Origin: JASLEW01 sp963732005 | GTDB taxonomy: Bacteria > Acidobacteriota > Thermoanaerobaculia > Multivoradales > UBA5704 | Reading direction: 5' to 3' | Length of the DNA: 64,000 bases | Assembly (NCBI GenBank): GCA_963732005.1 | Contig: CAVSXT010000005.1 | Coordinates: 1,116,001 to 1,180,000 of the forward strand | Shown here: positions 7,255-14,920 of the stretch, in pieces | How the letters are laid out: the number at the start of each line of letters is the position of its first letter | Numbering within the stretch: position 1 is the first letter of the stretch | The notes under the pieces: model-generated | What the model was told of the DNA's origin: nothing | Database searches by the model: none | What the model saw: the letters and a program-made list of their open reading frames with translations, nothing else | Program-made: the position numbers and the translations under genes

Positions 7255-10035
7255 TCAGCGCGGCGGCGCCTGGGGCGCGCCGGAGGTCGACGAGTGGGGG
7301 GTGGGATGCTGTTCCTGCAACTGGCGAAGCTGCTCCTGGAGCACCTCGTTGGCGCGCTCCAGCTGCCGCAGGCGGTCTGCGAGCGTCTCCTCGGACGGTG
7401 GCTTCGCGGCCATCTCCTGGAGCTCGCGCAGCGCGTCCTCGCGGGGGTGGCGCTGGTCGTCCTGCACCTCGGCCCGCAGGCTGCGCTGCAGTGCCGGGAT
7501 CGCGTCCGGGTCGCCGAGCTCGGCCAGCGCCTCGGGCACGCGCGTGCGCACGGTGAAATCGGGGTCGTCCAGGTAACCCTCGAGGATCCGCCTGGCCTCG
7601 TGGCGCTGCGCCTCGTCGCTGCCGTGGGCATAGACGGCGAGCGCCAGCATGGCGTCGGCGCGCCCCGGCTGCGGGCTGCCATAGCGGGCGAGGCGCTGAG
7701 CCTGGGCGAAGGCCTCGGGGGCGCCAAGGCCGGCCAGGGCCTGGATGGCCGCCCGCGGCACTTCCTCGAGGAAGCTGCGCTGGCCGAGCGCCCGCAGCAG
7801 CAGCGGCGTCACCTCGGCGCGGCGGTCCTCGAAATGCCCGAGCGCCGTCGCGGCGGCGGCGCGGGCGCGATAGCTGGCGTCGCCGGTCAGGGCGCGCCCG
7901 AGCGGCGCGATCAGCTCCGGATGATCGGGGAAGGCGCCGAAGCTGGCCAGCGCCGCCGCCCGGACGCGCGCATCGGTGTCGCGGGCGCCCGGACGCAGCG
8001 CCGCCAGCGCCGAGGCGGTGCCGATGCGGGCCAGCGCCGCCGCCGCGACCTGCCGCAAGCCGTAGAAACGGTGATGGAGCAGCGCCTCGCCGAGCGCCGC
8101 CACCGCGTCGTCGCTGCCCAGCTCGGCCAGCGCCCGCACCGCGTCGAGCTGCGCCGCGAGCGGCAGTGGCGAGCGCAGCTGCTCGACCCACTCGGCAACC
8201 GGCTTGGCGAAATCGAGGGTCTTGAGCAGCGTGCCGCGTGGATCGACGACGACGGTGCGCGGGCGGACCGGGCTGGCGACGAAGAGGTCCTGCAGCGGTC
8301 GCGCGGCCATGGCCAGGCGATGCACCACCGCCGCTCCCCGCTCGTCGAGCAGCGCCACCTCCAGCGGGAACGAGAACAGACCGGTCGCCCCGTCCAGCTC
8401 CTGGGTCTGCCGCACCTCGAGGCGCACCAGGCCCGCGGCGGCCTGGTACTCCCAGTGCACCTTGAGCTCGGGGTAACCGGCGCGGTAGACGAACTGATCG
8501 AACAGCGCGCCCAGCTCGACCCCCGTGGCATCCTCGAACGCCGCTTCCAGGTCGTGAGTCTCGACGGTGCCGAGAGCGTGGCGCGCCAGGTAGAGCCGGA
8601 CGCCCTGCCACCAGCCGTCCTCGCCCACCAGCTCGTGGATCATGTGCAGCACCAGGGCGCCCTTGTCGTAGGTGTGGGCATCGAACATCCGCAGCGGGTC
8701 GACATAGCGCCTGGTGACCAGCGGCCGCCGGTAGCGCTCGCGGTCCTCGCGCAGGTAGCTGACGCGCGATTCGTCGAGCCGCCACGCCAGCTCGTCGTCG
8801 CCCGGGGCGCCGGCCTGCTGGGCCAGGTGCTGCCGGTAGAGCGCCTCGAAGTAGGTGGCCATCCCCTCGTTGAGCCAGGCGTCGGACCAGGCGCGGCAGG
8901 TGACCAGGTCGCCGAACCACTGGTGGGCCAGCTCGTGGACGACGAGGTCGTCGTTGGCATGGTCGAGCGCCTCCACCGCGTCGCGCAGGGAGTCGATCGT
9001 CTCGGTGGTGGCCGAGACGTTCTCCATGCCCTCCCACATGAAGCCGTAGACCGTCGCCTGGGAGTACTTGGCATAGGGATAGGGGCGCCCGGTCACCCGC
9101 GACAGGAAGTCCATGGCGTCGGCGGTGTGGCCGAAGGCGCGCACCGCGCGGTCGGCGAGCGCCGGCGGGACGTAGAAGTCGAGCGGCACGCCCTGCCAGC
9201 GGTCGCTGGTATGGCTGAACTCGCCGATCACCACCGAGATCAGGTAGGTGCTGTGGGGCACGTCCATCGACCAGTGGAAGGTGCGGCGGCCGTCCGCGCG
9301 GTCGCTCACCGCCAGCAGGCGGCCGTTGCCGATCGCCTCGAACGGCCGCTCGACCGTCGCCAGCAGCTCGCTGGTGGCGCGCTCGTCGGGCTCGTCCCAG
9401 CTCGGGAACCAGTAGCGGTTGAGGTCGGGCTCGCCGTCGGTGAACAGCTGCCAGGGGCGATCGGGATAGGCAGAATCGGGGCCGACGACGTAGAGCCCGG
9501 CCTTGGGCCGCGCCGAGTAGTCGATGGCCACCTCCAGGGTGTCCTGCGGACCGTAGGCGCGCGGCAGGCGGACGGTCAGCGTCTGCGCCGCGGGATCGGC
9601 GGTGAAGGCGAGCTCGGTGTCCGCAGGCGGCGCCGCCGGCGCCCCCGGCGCTCCCAGCGACCCCGGCGGCCCGGCCAGCCGCGCGCGCGTGATCGCCAGG
9701 CCGGCGGCATGGAACACCAGGTGGTCGAGGCCGGGCAGCAGCGGCGTGACGACGTTGGTGGCGGTGCCGGCGACGGCATGGCGACGCAGGTCGAAGGCCA
9801 GGTCGAGGCGCAGGTGCCGCAGATGGTAGAGACGGTGGGAGGGATACTGCGGCAGCTGATCGGCCGGCGCGAAGCTGCTGCGCGCCGTCGGATCGCCGGC
9901 CTGGCCGGGCACGCCGCCGCCGGCCAGCGCCAGCAGCGCCAGCCCGGCGACTGCCGCCAGCGGCCGGCGCAGGGTGCGCAGGGTAGGCGAGGTGCGCGAG
10001 GTCCGCGTCGCGGGCGTGGTCGGCGGTTCCGGCAT
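7255..10035 (-). CDS. M1-family metalloaminopeptidase with HEAT repeats
   Basis: A 926-residue secreted zinc aminopeptidase. A signal peptide spans roughly residues 20-50. The exopeptidase substrate motif is WEGMENVSA (GxMEN), the zinc site VVHELAHQWFGD near residue 366 with the third ligand in LNEGMATYFE, and a catalytic tyrosine is available in TYDKGALVLH. Residues about 560-860 form degenerate HEAT-type helical repeats in place of the usual ERAP1-like C-terminal domain, and the last 60 residues are predicted coiled coil ending in a Pro/Ser tail. It probably trims peptides in the periplasm. There is no Shine-Dalgarno sequence; TACTAT lies eight bases upstream of the ATG. Confidence 0.9.
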   Translation of the reverse strand: MPEPPTTPATRTSRTSPTLRTLRRPLAAVAGLALLALAGGGVPGQAGDPTARSSFAPADQLPQYPSHRLYHLRHLRLDLAFDLRRHAVAGTATNVVTPLLPGLDHLVFHAAGLAITRARLAGPPGSLGAPGAPAAPPADTELAFTADPAAQTLTVRLPRAYGPQDTLEVAIDYSARPKAGLYVVGPDSAYPDRPWQLFTDGEPDLNRYWFPSWDEPDERATSELLATVERPFEAIGNGRLLAVSDRADGRRTFHWSMDVPHSTYLISVVIGEFSHTSDRWQGVPLDFYVPPALADRAVRAFGHTADAMDFLSRVTGRPYPYAKYSQATVYGFMWEGMENVSATTETIDSLRDAVEALDHANDDLVVHELAHQWFGDLVTCRAWSDAWLNEGMATYFEALYRQHLAQQAGAPGDDELAWRLDESRVSYLREDRERYRRPLVTRRYVDPLRMFDAHTYDKGALVLHMIHELVGEDGWWQGVRLYLARHALGTVETHDLEAAFEDATGVELGALFDQFVYRAGYPELKVHWEYQAAAGLVRLEVRQTQELDGATGLFSFPLEVALLDERGAAVVHRLAMAARPLQDLFVASPVRPRTVVVDPRGTLLKTLDFAKPVAEWVEQLRSPLPLAAQLDAVRALAELGSDDAVAALGEALLHHRFYGLRQVAAAALARIGTASALAALRPGARDTDARVRAAALASFGAFPDHPELIAPLGRALTGDASYRARAAAATALGHFEDRRAEVTPLLLRALGQRSFLEEVPRAAIQALAGLGAPEAFAQAQRLARYGSPQPGRADAMLALAVYAHGSDEAQRHEARRILEGYLDDPDFTVRTRVPEALAELGDPDAIPALQRSLRAEVQDDQRHPREDALRELQEMAAKPPSEETLADRLRQLERANEVLQEQLRQLQEQHPTPHSSTSGAPQAPPR

Positions 10036-10040
10036 GGCGC

Positions 10041-10053
10041 CCCATAGTATGGG
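10041..10053. promoter_or_regulatory. Palindrome with overlapping -10 site for the M1 gene
   Basis: CCCATA-G-TATGGG is a perfect 6+1+6 palindrome in the 46-bp divergent gap between the M1 peptidase and the pterin enzyme. On the minus strand it contains TACTAT (10049-10044), which ends eight bases before the peptidase ATG and fits a leaderless -10 element. A regulator bound here could control both genes; this is inference. Confidence 0.5.
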
Positions 10054-10069
10054 ACCGGGGAGCTGCCTG

Positions 10070-10075
10070 TAGAAT
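10070..10075 (+). promoter_or_regulatory. TAGAAT -10 element, leaderless start of pterin enzyme
   Basis: TAGAAT ends exactly six bases before the GTG at 10082, so transcription would begin at or next to the start codon. No Shine-Dalgarno sequence is present. It is flanked by a 7-bp inverted repeat (10055-10061 with 10075-10081). Confidence 0.6.
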
Positions 10076-10081
10076 CCCCGG

Positions 10082-10597
10082 GTGTCGTTGCTGCCCTGCT
10101 ACCGCGTCGTGCTCGCCAAGGAGGACTTCAAGTTCTCGGCCGCCCATTTCACGCTGTGGAGCGACGGCGGCGCCGAGCTGCTGCACGGCCACAATTACCA
10201 GGTGCAGCTCGAGCTCGCGGGCGCCGAGCTCGACGATGCCGGGCTGCTGGTCGATCTCGATCTCTGCAAGCGAGAGCTGCGCGCGCTGTGCTCCCGCCTC
10301 GATTCGCGCACGCTGCTGCCCGCGGCCAGCGAGCGGCTGCGCTGCACCCGCAGCGGCGACACCATCGAGGCCCGCCTCGGCGACCGCTGCTACGTCTTCC
10401 CGGCGGCCGACACGCTGCTGCTGCCGCTCGCCAACACCTCGATCGAGCTGCTGGCGCGCATGCTGTGGCACGACCTGGCGGCCGTGCTGCGCGGCTCGCG
10501 GGTGGCGGTGATGGGGGTGGCGGTCGAGGAGTCGGCGGGGCAGCGCTGCTGGTACGAGGACCGCCTCACACCGGCATCTCCCGGCCCTTCCAGCTGA
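10082..10597 (+). CDS. 6-pyruvoyltetrahydropterin synthase-like protein, PTPS-III type
   Basis: A 171-residue member of the PTPS/QueD fold. Zinc-ligand histidines are His22 (FSAAHF) and His35/His37 in AELLHGHNY. The active-site cysteine of QueD and PTPS-II is absent; instead Glu32 gives the ExxHGH pattern. This pattern defines PTPS-III, paralogs shown in other organisms to make the folate precursor 6-hydroxymethyl-dihydropterin and so replace dihydroneopterin aldolase (FolB). The C-terminal half is unusually long and includes a cysteine-containing insert around 105-130. A folate role is therefore likely but inferred. The GTG start follows a leaderless-type -10. The 3' end overlaps the convergent glycosyltransferase by 32 bases. 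Confidence 0.7.
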   Translation: MSLLPCYRVVLAKEDFKFSAAHFTLWSDGGAELLHGHNYQVQLELAGAELDDAGLLVDLDLCKRELRALCSRLDSRTLLPAASERLRCTRSGDTIEARLGDRCYVFPAADTLLLPLANTSIELLARMLWHDLAAVLRGSRVAVMGVAVEESAGQRCWYEDRLTPASPGPSS

Positions 10598-11684
10598 GCA
10601 GCCGCCCGCGGCGGCGATCCCTCACCCCGGCCGCCAGCACGCCGGCCACCACCAGGGCGTCCAGCGGATAGAGGAGGGCAAATGCCGGCCGGTTGCCGCT
10701 GCCGGCCCGCAGCCAGGCCGAGGTCGCGGCGCCGGCGCCCCAGAGCAGCGCCGCGGCGCCCCCGGACCCGGTGGCCAGCGCGGCGGCCAGCGCCAGCGCC
10801 GGGACCACCAGGGCTCCGAGCGCCGCCAGGGCGACGGCGGGACGATGCCCCATCAGGCCGCCGAGATTGCGCCGCCAGCCGCGGGTCGACTCGCGCCATC
10901 CCTGATACATGCGGACCGCAACCAGATCCGGCGCCCGCAGGAAGCCGGTGCGGAAACCGTGGCGGCGCAGCAGGGCGGCCATCTCCACGTCGTCGATGGC
11001 GGCGTCGCGCACCGCCGCGAAGCCGCCGCAGCTCTCCCAGGCGGCCCGCCGGAGCAGCAGGAACTGGCCGTTCGCCACCGCCATGCCGCCGCCGGCCGCC
11101 GCCGCCTCCCAGTCTCCCAGCAGCGCGTCGAGCAGAGCGAAGACGCCCGGCACCAGCAGGTTCTCGCCCAGACCGTGTGCCTCCTGCAAACCGGTGAAGG
11201 AAACCGCGTCCAGGCGCCGCCGGACGGCGGTGGCCAGCGCCCGGGCCAGGGCTGCCGGGCGCAGGCGGACGTCGGCGTCGGTGAGCAGCAGCCAGTCCGA
11301 CTCGACGCCCTTTGCCCCGACCCACAGGGCGTGCACCTTGCCCCGCCAGCCGGCGGGCAGCGGGCCGGCCGCCAGCAGCGTCAGGCATGGCTCGGCGGCG
11401 GCGGCCGCCGCCGCCAACGCGGCGGTGGCGTCGCTCGAGCCGTCGTCGATCACCCGCACCGCCGGCGGTCCCTGCAGGGCGAGCAGCGCCGCGAGGCATG
11501 GGACCAGGTTGCGCTCCTCGTCGCGGACCGGCAGCAGCACGGTGGCGGCGGCGCCGGGCGCCGGCGTGCCGCCGGGCGGCACCGTCGGCGGCGCGGGGGC
11601 CCGCCGGCGGCGCTCCTCGATGCCGAGCCCGAGGCCGGCGAGGCTGGCGGCCAACAGCAGCGCCGCCGCGGTGATCAGCCCCAT
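10566..11684 (-). CDS. Family 2 glycosyltransferase, HpnB-like
   Basis: A 372-residue membrane-associated GT-A glycosyltransferase. It begins with a membrane helix, then the nucleotide-sugar binding region VLLPVRDEERN and VIDDGSSDAT, the metal-binding LLTDADVRL, an acceptor-side DDVEMA and a QxxRW-like motif (QGWRESTRGWRRN), followed by three C-terminal membrane helices. This architecture matches hopene-associated glycosyltransferase HpnB and related polyprenyl or lipid glycosyltransferases; no hopanoid gene is nearby, so the lipid acceptor is unknown. It starts 13 bases after the selenoprotein stop on the same strand and is probably cotranscribed with it. Confidence 0.8.
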   Translation of the reverse strand: MGLITAAALLLAASLAGLGLGIEERRRRAPAPPTVPPGGTPAPGAAATVLLPVRDEERNLVPCLAALLALQGPPAVRVIDDGSSDATAALAAAAAAAEPCLTLLAAGPLPAGWRGKVHALWVGAKGVESDWLLLTDADVRLRPAALARALATAVRRRLDAVSFTGLQEAHGLGENLLVPGVFALLDALLGDWEAAAAGGGMAVANGQFLLLRRAAWESCGGFAAVRDAAIDDVEMAALLRRHGFRTGFLRAPDLVAVRMYQGWRESTRGWRRNLGGLMGHRPAVALAALGALVVPALALAAALATGSGGAAALLWGAGAATSAWLRAGSGNRPAFALLYPLDALVVAGVLAAGVRDRRRGRLLSWKGREMPV

Positions 11685-11697
11685 GGCGCCGGCAACC

Positions 11698-11943
11698 TCA
11701 GGGGGCGCTGGCGGCGGTACGGGCGGCGATCGCCGCCTGGACCTCGCCGGGCGTGGGGAAGCGCCCCACCTGTTTCTTGGAGAAGATCAGCTCGCCGTCG
11801 AGCTTGACGTCGAAGATCCCCCCGGCACCCTTGATCAGCTCGGGCCGGATGCCGAGGCTGCCTTCCAGCTCGTCCGCCAGACCGGCGGCACGGGGTCCGT
11901 AGTTTCAAACTCGGCAGTACTCGATGGTGATGCGTTTGGCCAT
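11698..11943 (-). CDS. SelW/Rdx-family selenoprotein with in-frame UGA
   Basis: An 81-residue thioredoxin-like protein of the SelT/SelW/SelH (Rdx) family, read from ATG 11943 with AGGAGGA seven bases upstream. The reading frame contains TGA at codon 13 (11905-11907) exactly where the family carries selenocysteine, giving IEYC-R-V-U (Cys10 to Sec13, a CxxU redox motif). The frame then continues without interruption through family-typical sequence (ADELEGSLG, ELIKGAGGIFDVKLDGE, IFSKKQVGRFP) to a second TGA at 11698. A SECIS-like hairpin follows the UGA. Proteins of this family are small oxidoreductases, probably using glutathione or another thiol; bacterial substrates are unknown. selA, selB, selC and selD must be elsewhere. 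A standard gene caller truncates or misses this gene. Confidence 0.9.
11871..11907 (-). promoter_or_regulatory. Bacterial SECIS element
   Basis: Directly after the UGA (11907-11905) and a 12-base spacer, the mRNA can fold as CGU, bulged G, CCGCC, loop GGUCU, GGCGG, ACG (11892 down to 11871). The E. coli fdhF SECIS has an 11-base spacer, an upper stem with one bulged base and a GGUC loop contacted by SelB. Here the bulged base is G rather than U. The fold is inferred by eye. Confidence 0.8.
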
Positions 11944-12295
11944 CCGCATGTCCTCCTACGATGATTGTATGCTTGGGCTACAACGGAGATGTGTATAACT
12001 GTCAATCTATGAAGATATTTGAGTGCCGTTAACTGATCCCTATAAGTGCTCTGCGACGCCAGAGCGGGACAATTTAGTCGAAAAAGGTGGTCTGCCCCCC
12101 TAGCTTTTCGCGGCGAACGGAGTACAATCGAGATTGTTCAATAGCGTGGCCGTTGGCCCTGGGAGCCTTGGGGGCCCCCGGTTCAGGGTCACGCCGGAGA
12201 ACGGCGATGGCAATTGCGGTAGGACCGAAACACGTCGAGCTCGGCTCCGCGGGGCCGGGATGTCATACGGATCGCAGGAACTGCTGGAGGAAACC
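11944..12295. other. AT-richer divergent intergenic region, selW-like / arsR
   Basis: About 350 bp without a protein gene between two divergent transcription units. It is noticeably less GC-rich than its surroundings and carries the selenoprotein Shine-Dalgarno at its left end, a minus-strand TTGACA hexamer at 12000-12005 without a convincing -10 at the right spacing, and the arsR -10 and inverted repeat near 12123-12137. The arsR leader would be about 160 bases long. Confidence 0.5.
12123..12137 (+). promoter_or_regulatory. arsR -10 element with overlapping inverted repeat
   Basis: TACAAT (12123-12128) resembles a sigma-70 -10 and overlaps an inverted repeat ACAATC-GA-GATTGT (12124-12137). 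An operator on the -10 is the usual geometry for ArsR-family autorepression. The -35 is poor, and binding by the adjacent regulator is inferred. Confidence 0.45.
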
Positions 12296-12643
12296 ATGAA
12301 AGGTGAAGCGCCCAACATGTCACAGAAGGAAATGGCCCAGATCAGGCAGAACCTCGAGGGGACGCCGGACATCGAGGAAGCGGCCGAGCTGATGAACCTG
12401 GCCGGCAACTCGACCCGGCTCAAGCTGCTCTACCTGCTCGAGAACATGAAGGAGCTGTGCGTGTGCGACCTCGCCGAGATGCTTGGCGTCTCGGTGTCCG
12501 CCGTGTCGCAGCACCTCGCCAAGCTCAAGGCCTATGGGCTGGTGGCGCCGCGCCGCGACGCCCAGACCATCTACTACCGGCTGACCGACCACGCGTTCAA
12601 CGCCAAGCTCCGGGACAACTTCTTCAAGCAGTTCCAGGTCTAG
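12296..12643 (+). CDS. ArsR/SmtB-family metal- or metalloid-sensing repressor
   Basis: A 115-residue winged helix-turn-helix regulator. The helix alpha-3 metal box ELCVCDL is at residues 53-59 with Cys55 and Cys57, the CxC pair used by ArsR and CadC for arsenite or soft metals. The recognition helix is SVSAVSQHLAKLKAYGLV and the wing includes DAQTIYYRL. ATG 12296 has GGAGG six bases upstream; the frame is open further upstream but lacks a better start. No arsenic resistance gene adjoins it, so the target may be itself and the divergent selenoprotein gene. It could instead sense another thiophilic ion. Confidence 0.85.
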   Translation: MKGEAPNMSQKEMAQIRQNLEGTPDIEEAAELMNLAGNSTRLKLLYLLENMKELCVCDLAEMLGVSVSAVSQHLAKLKAYGLVAPRRDAQTIYYRLTDHAFNAKLRDNFFKQFQV

Positions 12644-12706
12644 GCCCAAACCTCCCGCCGGGCTCCGGCCCGGCGCCCCACTGTCTCCTCGCAGTCGACG
12701 CCGGCG

Positions 12707-12747
12707 TGCATCATCCAATGATGCACAGTGCGGCATCGTTTGATGCA
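12707..12747. promoter_or_regulatory. Clustered TGATGCA palindromes, operator-like
   Basis: TGCATCAT-CCA-ATGATGCA (12707-12725) is a perfect 8-bp inverted repeat; eight bases on, GCATC-GTTT-GATGC (12733-12746) repeats the same half-site. Four copies of one half-site in 41 bp with no trailing T-run look more like a regulator array than a terminator. It lies between arsR and the MBL hydrolase; the cognate protein is unknown. Confidence 0.5.
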
Positions 12748-12913
12748 AATCGGTGATCGCCGCGGGTCGCGCAGATCGTCGTGGAGGTCATGGTGCCGTC
12801 CCGGTAGTCGCTGGCGGCGTATGCCGGTGTTGAAATGCCCGCGGGCGGACCGAGGGGGACGCCGGAGGTCGGGTAGAATGACGCCGGTTTCGCGGCTACC
12901 GAGAGGGGGGACT

Positions 12914-13633
12914 ATGACCAATCAACACCCGCGTCCGAGCTTCACCTGGTTGGGCCATGCCACGGTCCGTTGCACGCTGCCCGGCGGCGAGGTCGTGCTG
13001 ATCGACCCCTGGGTGATGGGCAACCCGGCCTGCCCCAAACCGCTCCACCGCTTCGACCGCCTGGACGCGATGCTGATCACTCACTCGCACGGCGATCACA
13101 TGGGCGATGCCGTCGAGCTGGCCAAGCGCCACCAGCCGCGCCACGTCGTCGGCTGTTACGAGCTGTGCTCCTGGCTGGCGTCGAAGGGGGTCGAGAACAC
13201 CTCCGGCATGAACCTCGGCGGCACCGTCGAGGTGCTGGGGCTGACGGTTTCGATGGTGCGGGCCGACCATTCCTGCGGGCTGCAGGACGGCGATCGGATG
13301 CTCTACGGCGGCGCCGCCGCCGGCTTCATCGTCAAGCTGCCAGGCGGCTACACCTTCTACCATGCCGGCGACACCGCCCTGTTCTCCGACATGCAGCTGA
13401 TCGCCGAGCTGTACCGTCCGGAGCTGGCCTTCCTGCCGATCGGCGACTTCTACACCATGGATCCGTCGCAGGCCGCCCGCGCCTGCCGCTACCTGGGGGT
13501 GCGCAAGGTGGTGCCGGTGCATTGGGGTACCTTCCCGGTGCTCACCGGCACGCCGCAGCAGCTGGTCAAGGCGCTCGAGGACCTGGGCGTCGCCTGCGAG
13601 GTGGTGACGCTCCAGCCCGGCGACACCTACTGA
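12914..13633 (+). CDS. UPF0173-type MBL-fold metal-dependent hydrolase
   Basis: A 239-residue metallo-beta-lactamase-fold hydrolase of the UPF0173 group, whose substrate is not established. The metal site HSHGDH is at residues 57-62, with a further DHS near 118, the bridging aspartate in HAGDTALF and a late VPVHWGTF. ATG 12914 has GAGAGGGGGG just upstream. It is a single-gene unit preceded by the TGATGCA palindrome cluster and convergent with the M24 peptidase. Homologs are common near metabolic genes, but nothing in this context points to a substrate. Confidence 0.8.
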   Translation: MTNQHPRPSFTWLGHATVRCTLPGGEVVLIDPWVMGNPACPKPLHRFDRLDAMLITHSHGDHMGDAVELAKRHQPRHVVGCYELCSWLASKGVENTSGMNLGGTVEVLGLTVSMVRADHSCGLQDGDRMLYGGAAAGFIVKLPGGYTFYHAGDTALFSDMQLIAELYRPELAFLPIGDFYTMDPSQAARACRYLGVRKVVPVHWGTFPVLTGTPQQLVKALEDLGVACEVVTLQPGDTY

Positions 13634-13641
13634 TCGGCGTA

Positions 13642-14832
13642 TCAGGCGAGCAGGCGCAGCAGCTCGCGCTGCGGCTCGCCGCCGGTCACTTCCACGGCGG
13701 CCGGCGTGAGCGCGACGTTGATCTCGCTGCGCACGCCGAAGTCGCCGGTCAGGTAGATCCCGGGCTCGATCGAGAAGCCGGTCATCGGCAGCAGCAGCCG
13801 GGTGTCGTGGGTCTCGAGGTTGTCGATGTTGGCGCCCTGGCCGTGATCGGAGGTGCCGATCGAGTGCCCGGTGCGGTGAAAGAAGCGCTCGCCGTAGCCG
13901 GCCCGGCGGATGACTTCGCGGGCGGCGTCGTCGACCTCGAAACCCTGGACCGGTTGCTGCGGGTACCGGCTGCGCACCAGCTGCAGGGCGGCGTCGCGGG
14001 CGGCCGCGACCAGGCCGAAGATCTCCGCGTGGCGCTCGCCAGGGGAGGGGGCGCACACGCCGCACCAGGTGATGTCGGCATAGACGCTCTGCGGCGCGCG
14101 CTCCTTGGCCCACAGGTCGATGAGCAGGAAATCCCCGGGCCGGATCGGCGAGGAGTGCCCGGGGCCGGGCTGGTAGTGCGGATCGGCGCTGTTGGCGTTG
14201 ACGCCGACGATCGGGTCGCTCTCGGCCCACAGGCCGGCCTGCCCGAATGCGTCGAGGATGCCGCGCTGCACCGTGTACTCGTCGATCGAGTCGCCGCGGC
14301 GCAGGGCGGCGCTCACCCGGCCGAAGGCATCGTGCACGATGGCGTGCAGGTGGGTGCAGGCGCGGCGGTGCCCGGCGAGCTGCTCGGTGCTCCAGGCGGC
14401 GGCGAAGCGCTGCGCCAGATCGGCGGCCGAAACCAGCTCGGCGCCCGCCTCGCGCAACAGCTCGGCGGTGCCGGCGTCGAGCCGGGAGATGGACGGCAGC
14501 TGGTTGCCGGGGCTGTACTGGGCGGCCAGCCGGCGATGCCCCGCCACCAGCGCCAGCAGCCGCTCGCGGTGCTCCTGCCAGGTGAGGTAGACCGACTTGG
14601 TGCCCGGCAGGTGGTCGAGGCTCGCCGGCTCGAGGGCATGGACCAGCTTGGACGGCTCGGCATGGCGCGACACCAGGTAGTAGCAGCGGCGGGTGAGGAG
14701 CTTGCCGGCCGCCGCCAGTCCCAGCAGGTCCAGGCCGATCGGGTCGTTGTTCTGGAAGCAGGCGAAGAACCAACCATCGAGCCCGTCCGCGGCCAGCGCC
14801 GCCTCGATCTCCCCGATCCGTTCCGCCAGCAT
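13642..14832 (-). CDS. M24-family metallopeptidase (Xaa-Pro dipeptidase-like)
   Basis: A 396-residue protein of the pita-bread fold. The five dimetal ligands are visible in order: LLIDLWAKE and YADITW (two aspartates), HRTGHSIGTSDHG (histidine), SIEPGIYLTG and RSEINVAL (two glutamates). The N-terminal domain (about 1-170) is the aminopeptidase-P-type creatinase domain. It should hydrolyse Xaa-Pro dipeptides or short peptides in the cytoplasm. A Shine-Dalgarno AGGAGG precedes the ATG at 14832. It is convergent with the MBL hydrolase with an 8-base gap. Confidence 0.85.
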   Translation of the reverse strand: MLAERIGEIEAALAADGLDGWFFACFQNNDPIGLDLLGLAAAGKLLTRRCYYLVSRHAEPSKLVHALEPASLDHLPGTKSVYLTWQEHRERLLALVAGHRRLAAQYSPGNQLPSISRLDAGTAELLREAGAELVSAADLAQRFAAAWSTEQLAGHRRACTHLHAIVHDAFGRVSAALRRGDSIDEYTVQRGILDAFGQAGLWAESDPIVGVNANSADPHYQPGPGHSSPIRPGDFLLIDLWAKERAPQSVYADITWCGVCAPSPGERHAEIFGLVAAARDAALQLVRSRYPQQPVQGFEVDDAAREVIRRAGYGERFFHRTGHSIGTSDHGQGANIDNLETHDTRLLLPMTGFSIEPGIYLTGDFGVRSEINVALTPAAVEVTGGEPQRELLRLLA

Positions 14833-14920
14833 CCCGGCCTCCTCCCGTGCCTGCTCGTCGCCAGCTCGTCGCCTGAAGATGCTATCAGACGGGCCCGGCG
14901 ACGAGACTGGCGGCGGCAGC

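Noticed and set aside
5374..10471. Very long open frames (over 1500 codons) antisense or out of frame to the M1 peptidase and glycosyltransferase genes
   Set aside because: Expected in DNA with almost no AT at third codon positions; the translations are Arg/Gly/Pro/Ala-rich without domains, while the opposite strand encodes complete recognisable proteins.
11675..11908. A 77-codon minus-strand frame beginning at the UGA region of the selenoprotein
   Set aside because: It is the out-of-frame reading of the same DNA; the selenoprotein frame has the ribosome binding site, the family motifs and the SECIS-like hairpin.
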